Both the position numbers and the translations under genes were made by a program. The notes below the pieces were generated by a model. It made no database searches. It had not been told where the DNA came from and was given only the letters and a program-made list of their open reading frames with translations. From positions 1-8,653 of the forward strand of contig JAIPEI010000131.1 of NCBI GenBank assembly GCA_021737245.1: a stretch of DNA of 8,653 nt, read 5' to 3'. Below, one piece after another: positions 6,363 to 8,653 of the stretch. How positions within the stretch are numbered: the first letter of the stretch is position 1; the number at the start of each line of letters is the position of its first letter. The DNA is from Deltaproteobacteria bacterium (GTDB lineage: Bacteria; Desulfobacterota; DSM-4660; Desulfatiglandales; HGW-15).

Positions 6363-6444
6363 GGGTCGCGCCTCCTTTCGCCGAAACCGGGCGTTCCGGA
6401 CGGATACTCCCCTTCACCGGTTCGCGCCTCCGGCCCGATGGCCG

Positions 6445-6473
6445 AGTATAGAGCAAATCTCCACGGTGCGCAA
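6445..6473 (-). promoter_or_regulatory. Sigma70-like promoter of the DUF6812-like/lipoprotein unit
   Basis: On the minus strand a -35 box TTGCGC (6468-6473) is separated by 17 bases from TATACT (6445-6450, five of six consensus bases). It starts 20 bases after the MscS stop codon. The leader is about 75 bases and could form a weak stem between AACCGG (plus 6385-6390) and CCGGTT (6417-6422) upstream of the ribosome site. Confidence 0.65.
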
Positions 6474-6492
6474 GTCGCAGAATCGGACGCTT

Positions 6493-7806
6493 TCAAGCCT
6501 CTCCCGGGCCCGTGACGTCCAGATGCACGTCCCGCTGGGGGAAGGGAATCTCGATGCCGTGCTCCTTGAACCGATCCCACACCTCGAGCAGGATGTCGCT
6601 CTGGATGTTCATGGTTCCGTTCTGGGGATCCTCGATCCAGAACCTGAGCTCCAGGTCCACGGAGCTGTCGCCGAACCCCACCAGCCGGCAGACGGGTCCG
6701 GGGTTCTCGAGGACCCGGTCCATCTCCCTGGCTGCCCCGACCACGAGGTCCATGGCCTCCCGGGGATCCGAGCCGTAGGAGATCCCGATGGGCACCTTGA
6801 GGCGGATCTTCCGGTTGGAAAAGGACCAGTTGATCACCTGCTGGGTGATGAGATCCTCGTTGGGGATGAGGTACTCCTTGCCGTCCCTTGTCACCACGGA
6901 GACGTAGCGGCCGCGGAGGTTGGAGATCCAGCCGTAGACGTCACCCGTCTGGATCACGTCGCCGGGCTTGATGGATTTGTCCAGCAGCAGGATGATGCCG
7001 CTCACGAAGTTCCCCACCACCTTCTGAAGGCCGAAGCCCACGCCCACGCCGACGGCTCCGCTGAACACCGCGAGGGCCGTGAAGTCGATGCCCACGCTGT
7101 TGAGCCCCACCAGGAACACCAGGGTGAAAAGGGTGATCTTGACGACCTTGCTCAGGAGCACCGTGGTGGACGGGGTCAGCCCCGAGATCTGCCGGAGCCT
7201 CCGCTCCGCCGTGTCCCCCAGCCAGGCCCCCAGCCGGAGAAGAACCAGGAGCACCACCGCGGCCTTGAAGAGAGAGAGCAGGGTCAGCTGGACCTTGCCG
7301 ATGCTGAACCCGATTCCATCCAGGAACGCCAGCCCTGGACCGAGCACGCCGACAATGTGGAGCGCCGCCAGGATCCAGGCCGTGCCCGCGACGAACCGCG
7401 ACCAGAACCGGTCCAGCAGCATGGAGGAGACCAGCTTGATGGTCAGCCAGGCCACGAGAAGGGTCAGAACGATGCCCAGGAGCAAGGTCTCGCCCCCGGC
7501 CTGTCTCACCACCAGGGAGGCCACCCAGAGGAGCACGGTGACGGCCGCAGCCGGGATCAGGTGAACCGCCGCTTCCAGCAGCCTCCTGAGCCGGGTCCAC
7601 GAGGCCGGCCAATCGTCGAAACGCCCCTCGAGACGTGCTTCGAAGTATTTCCGCAAGGGCCGACCCGCCATAACGCCCGCGGCCACGGCCGCCAGGACCA
7701 CCAGGCCCTGCACCAGGGTTTGCGGGGCCAGAACGCGGTCCACCAGCCACTGCCGGGTCCACTCGGACCAGGCCCGAACGGTCTCTGCGGAAAAAAGCTC
7801 GTTCAT
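6493..7806 (-). CDS. MscS-family mechanosensitive ion channel
   Basis: This inner-membrane channel opens under membrane tension and releases solutes during hypo-osmotic shock. The product has 437 residues, longer than E. coli MscS (286) because of extra N-terminal helices. Hydrophobic segments lie at about 31-48, 77-99, 106-128, 136-155, 172-195 and 219-240. The pore-lining helix (about 244-275) is rich in alternating Gly/Ala/Val (GAVGVGVGFGLQKVVGN). The cytoplasmic beta domain follows, with DVYGWISNLRGRY (289-301), the LIPNEDLI motif (313-320) and VINWSFS (324-330). The C-terminal alpha/beta domain ends with IPFPQRDVHLD. The ATG at 7806 overlaps the upstream gene's stop in ATGA, with GGAGG close upstream. 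An in-frame upstream extension to 8166 is a shadow of that neighbouring gene. The family is certain; the conductance class is unknown. Confidence 0.95.
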   Translation of the reverse strand: MNELFSAETVRAWSEWTRQWLVDRVLAPQTLVQGLVVLAAVAAGVMAGRPLRKYFEARLEGRFDDWPASWTRLRRLLEAAVHLIPAAAVTVLLWVASLVVRQAGGETLLLGIVLTLLVAWLTIKLVSSMLLDRFWSRFVAGTAWILAALHIVGVLGPGLAFLDGIGFSIGKVQLTLLSLFKAAVVLLVLLRLGAWLGDTAERRLRQISGLTPSTTVLLSKVVKITLFTLVFLVGLNSVGIDFTALAVFSGAVGVGVGFGLQKVVGNFVSGIILLLDKSIKPGDVIQTGDVYGWISNLRGRYVSVVTRDGKEYLIPNEDLITQQVINWSFSNRKIRLKVPIGISYGSDPREAMDLVVGAAREMDRVLENPGPVCRLVGFGDSSVDLELRFWIEDPQNGTMNIQSDILLEVWDRFKEHGIEIPFPQRDVHLDVTGPGEA

Positions 7807-8653
7807 GATCCTCCGTCTCCCCCCACGTAGAGCATGCGTGCATACTTGCGGCGAAGGCCCATCTTTTCGTAAAGCCGAATGGCCTTCTTGTTGGCTAAGT
7901 CCACGTGGAGCGAGATGCTCCCCCCGCTCCGCTCGATCGCCTCCTGGATGAGCTGCGTTGCAATGCCCATGCCCTTGGCGCTCCTTTCCGTGGCGATGTA
8001 GGCCATGTGAAACCGCGGGATGAAGACCTCGAAGCCCGTGCGCACGAGCACCGTGAGACCTCGAAGCGTGCCGCCGTCGAACGCTCCCAGAACGAACCCC
8101 CTGTCGAAGGCCTGCCGGACGGCCTCGTCGATCTCCTCGAGGGGATCGGTGAAGTCCCCGAGCCACCCGTCCAACCGCTCCAGGAGCTTCTCGTACGGCA
8201 TGTTCAGGTCGTCCAGGCCGAGGGCGCGGATCTCCAGGTCCACCTTGCCGTCATCCAGAATGAGCACGTGGTTGCCCGAACCGAGCTCACCGCGTTCGGC
8301 CGCCGTCACCAGTGCGGCCACGGGAAAGGCGTTCTCCAGGGTCAGCCTGATCTTCTCGAGATTCCGCGTTCGCTCGACCGACGCGAGCACCTCCTCGTCC
8401 TTCATGCCCAGGGCCCGACCGCCGGTGTCGTGGATGGCGTTGAGCGCATCCTGCCCGTTCTGGCAGACCGCGCTCACCAGCCTGCGGCCGTAGCGGGTCT
8501 TGCCCAGGGCCTCCCGCGCCAGGGTGAGAATCTCCAGCCTTCCCCGCTCGAAGCTCTCCACGATGGCGTTGCCCGCCGCCGTGCTGACGGCCCAGAGCGG
8601 GGGCGGGCGGCCCAGCCGCTCGCGCATCCACTGCTCCCGGAACCCCAGGTGCA
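7803..8653 (-). CDS. PLP-dependent (threonine-synthase-like) C-terminal region fused to GNAT acetyltransferase (5' end outside window)
   Basis: Residues are numbered from the ATG at 8627, but the frame is open to the window edge (HLGFREQW precedes it), so the gene probably starts outside. Residues 1-128 resemble the C-terminal part of fold-type-II PLP enzymes such as threonine synthase: STAAGNAIVESFERG, then GQDALNAIHDTGG.ALGM.DEEV, then ENAFPVAALVTAAERGEL..GNHVLIL. The PLP-lysine region would lie upstream. From about 130 a GNAT domain follows, with the acetyl-CoA loop RSAKGMGIA (215-223), strand ISLHVDLANKKA and the typical N..A..LYEKMG ending (246-257). No membrane segment is present. The TGA overlaps the MscS start by four bases, implying coupled translation. 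An alternative is a free-standing GNAT with an unusual N-terminal domain starting at 8627, where GGGAG lies 6 bases upstream. GNAT is confident; the PLP assignment is from remembered family patterns. Confidence 0.75.
   Translation of the reverse strand, partial: HLGFREQWMRERLGRPPPLWAVSTAAGNAIVESFERGRLEILTLAREALGKTRYGRRLVSAVCQNGQDALNAIHDTGGRALGMKDEEVLASVERTRNLEKIRLTLENAFPVAALVTAAERGELGSGNHVLILDDGKVDLEIRALGLDDLNMPYEKLLERLDGWLGDFTDPLEEIDEAVRQAFDRGFVLGAFDGGTLRGLTVLVRTGFEVFIPRFHMAYIATERSAKGMGIATQLIQEAIERSGGSISLHVDLANKKAIRLYEKMGLRRKYARMLYVGGDGGS

Noticed and set aside
6361..7830. A 489-codon plus-strand open frame opposite the MscS gene
   Set aside because: His/Gln/Pro-rich composition without motifs; the minus-strand MscS channel is unmistakable.
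7807..8166. A 120-residue N-terminal extension of the MscS protein
   Set aside because: The extension is Arg/Gly/His-rich and overlaps the GNAT coding sequence out of frame; the ATG at 7806 with the ATGA overlap is the natural start.

Overview
The window is about two-thirds G+C and densely coding, with well-formed Shine-Dalgarno sites (AAGGAGG type) and sigma70-like promoters. The gene content (MltD-type lytic transglycosylase, lipobox lipoprotein, YajD-family HNH protein, MscS channel, MATE exporter) fits a Gram-negative bacterium. High-G+C Desulfobacterota (former Deltaproteobacteria) is my best guess, partly because an intergenic repeat near 5573-5672 resembles repeats I remember from that group. 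I cannot name a genus.

Layout. At the left edge, a plus-strand gene for an MltD-like lytic transglycosylase with C-terminal LysM repeats (2-1717) enters the window without its start and ends at a strong intrinsic terminator (1733-1775). Everything else is on the minus strand, read right to left. The right edge carries the 3' part of a gene (8653-7803) whose product looks like the C-terminal end of a threonine-synthase-like PLP enzyme fused to a GNAT acetyltransferase. Its stop codon overlaps the start of an MscS-family channel gene (7806-6493). A good promoter (6445-6473) then opens a small two-gene unit: a 77-residue conserved hypothetical protein (6362-6129) and a 132-residue lipoprotein (6076-5678).

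After these lies a 370-base noncoding stretch (5308-5677), visibly poorer in G+C than its surroundings. It holds an imperfect inverted repeat, a promoter with a perfect -35 box and an A-tract, a potentially folded leader RNA with crossing pairings, and a perfect 20-bp hairpin. The hairpin sits just before a 533-residue protein made of a GNAT domain and a long C-terminal region that I do not recognise (5307-3706). Another promoter (3656-3684) drives a YajD-family HNH protein (3604-3275) and, 13 bases later, a MATE exporter (3261-1852). The MATE gene converges on the transglycosylase gene.

How the genes work together. No single pathway links them. Several are envelope functions (peptidoglycan cleavage, export, osmotic valve, lipoprotein). 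The most unusual parts are the promoter-leader-hairpin region ahead of the large GNAT gene, the unrecognised C-terminal part of that protein, and the apparent PLP-GNAT fusion. I see no tRNA, rRNA, CRISPR array, transposase or phage gene.
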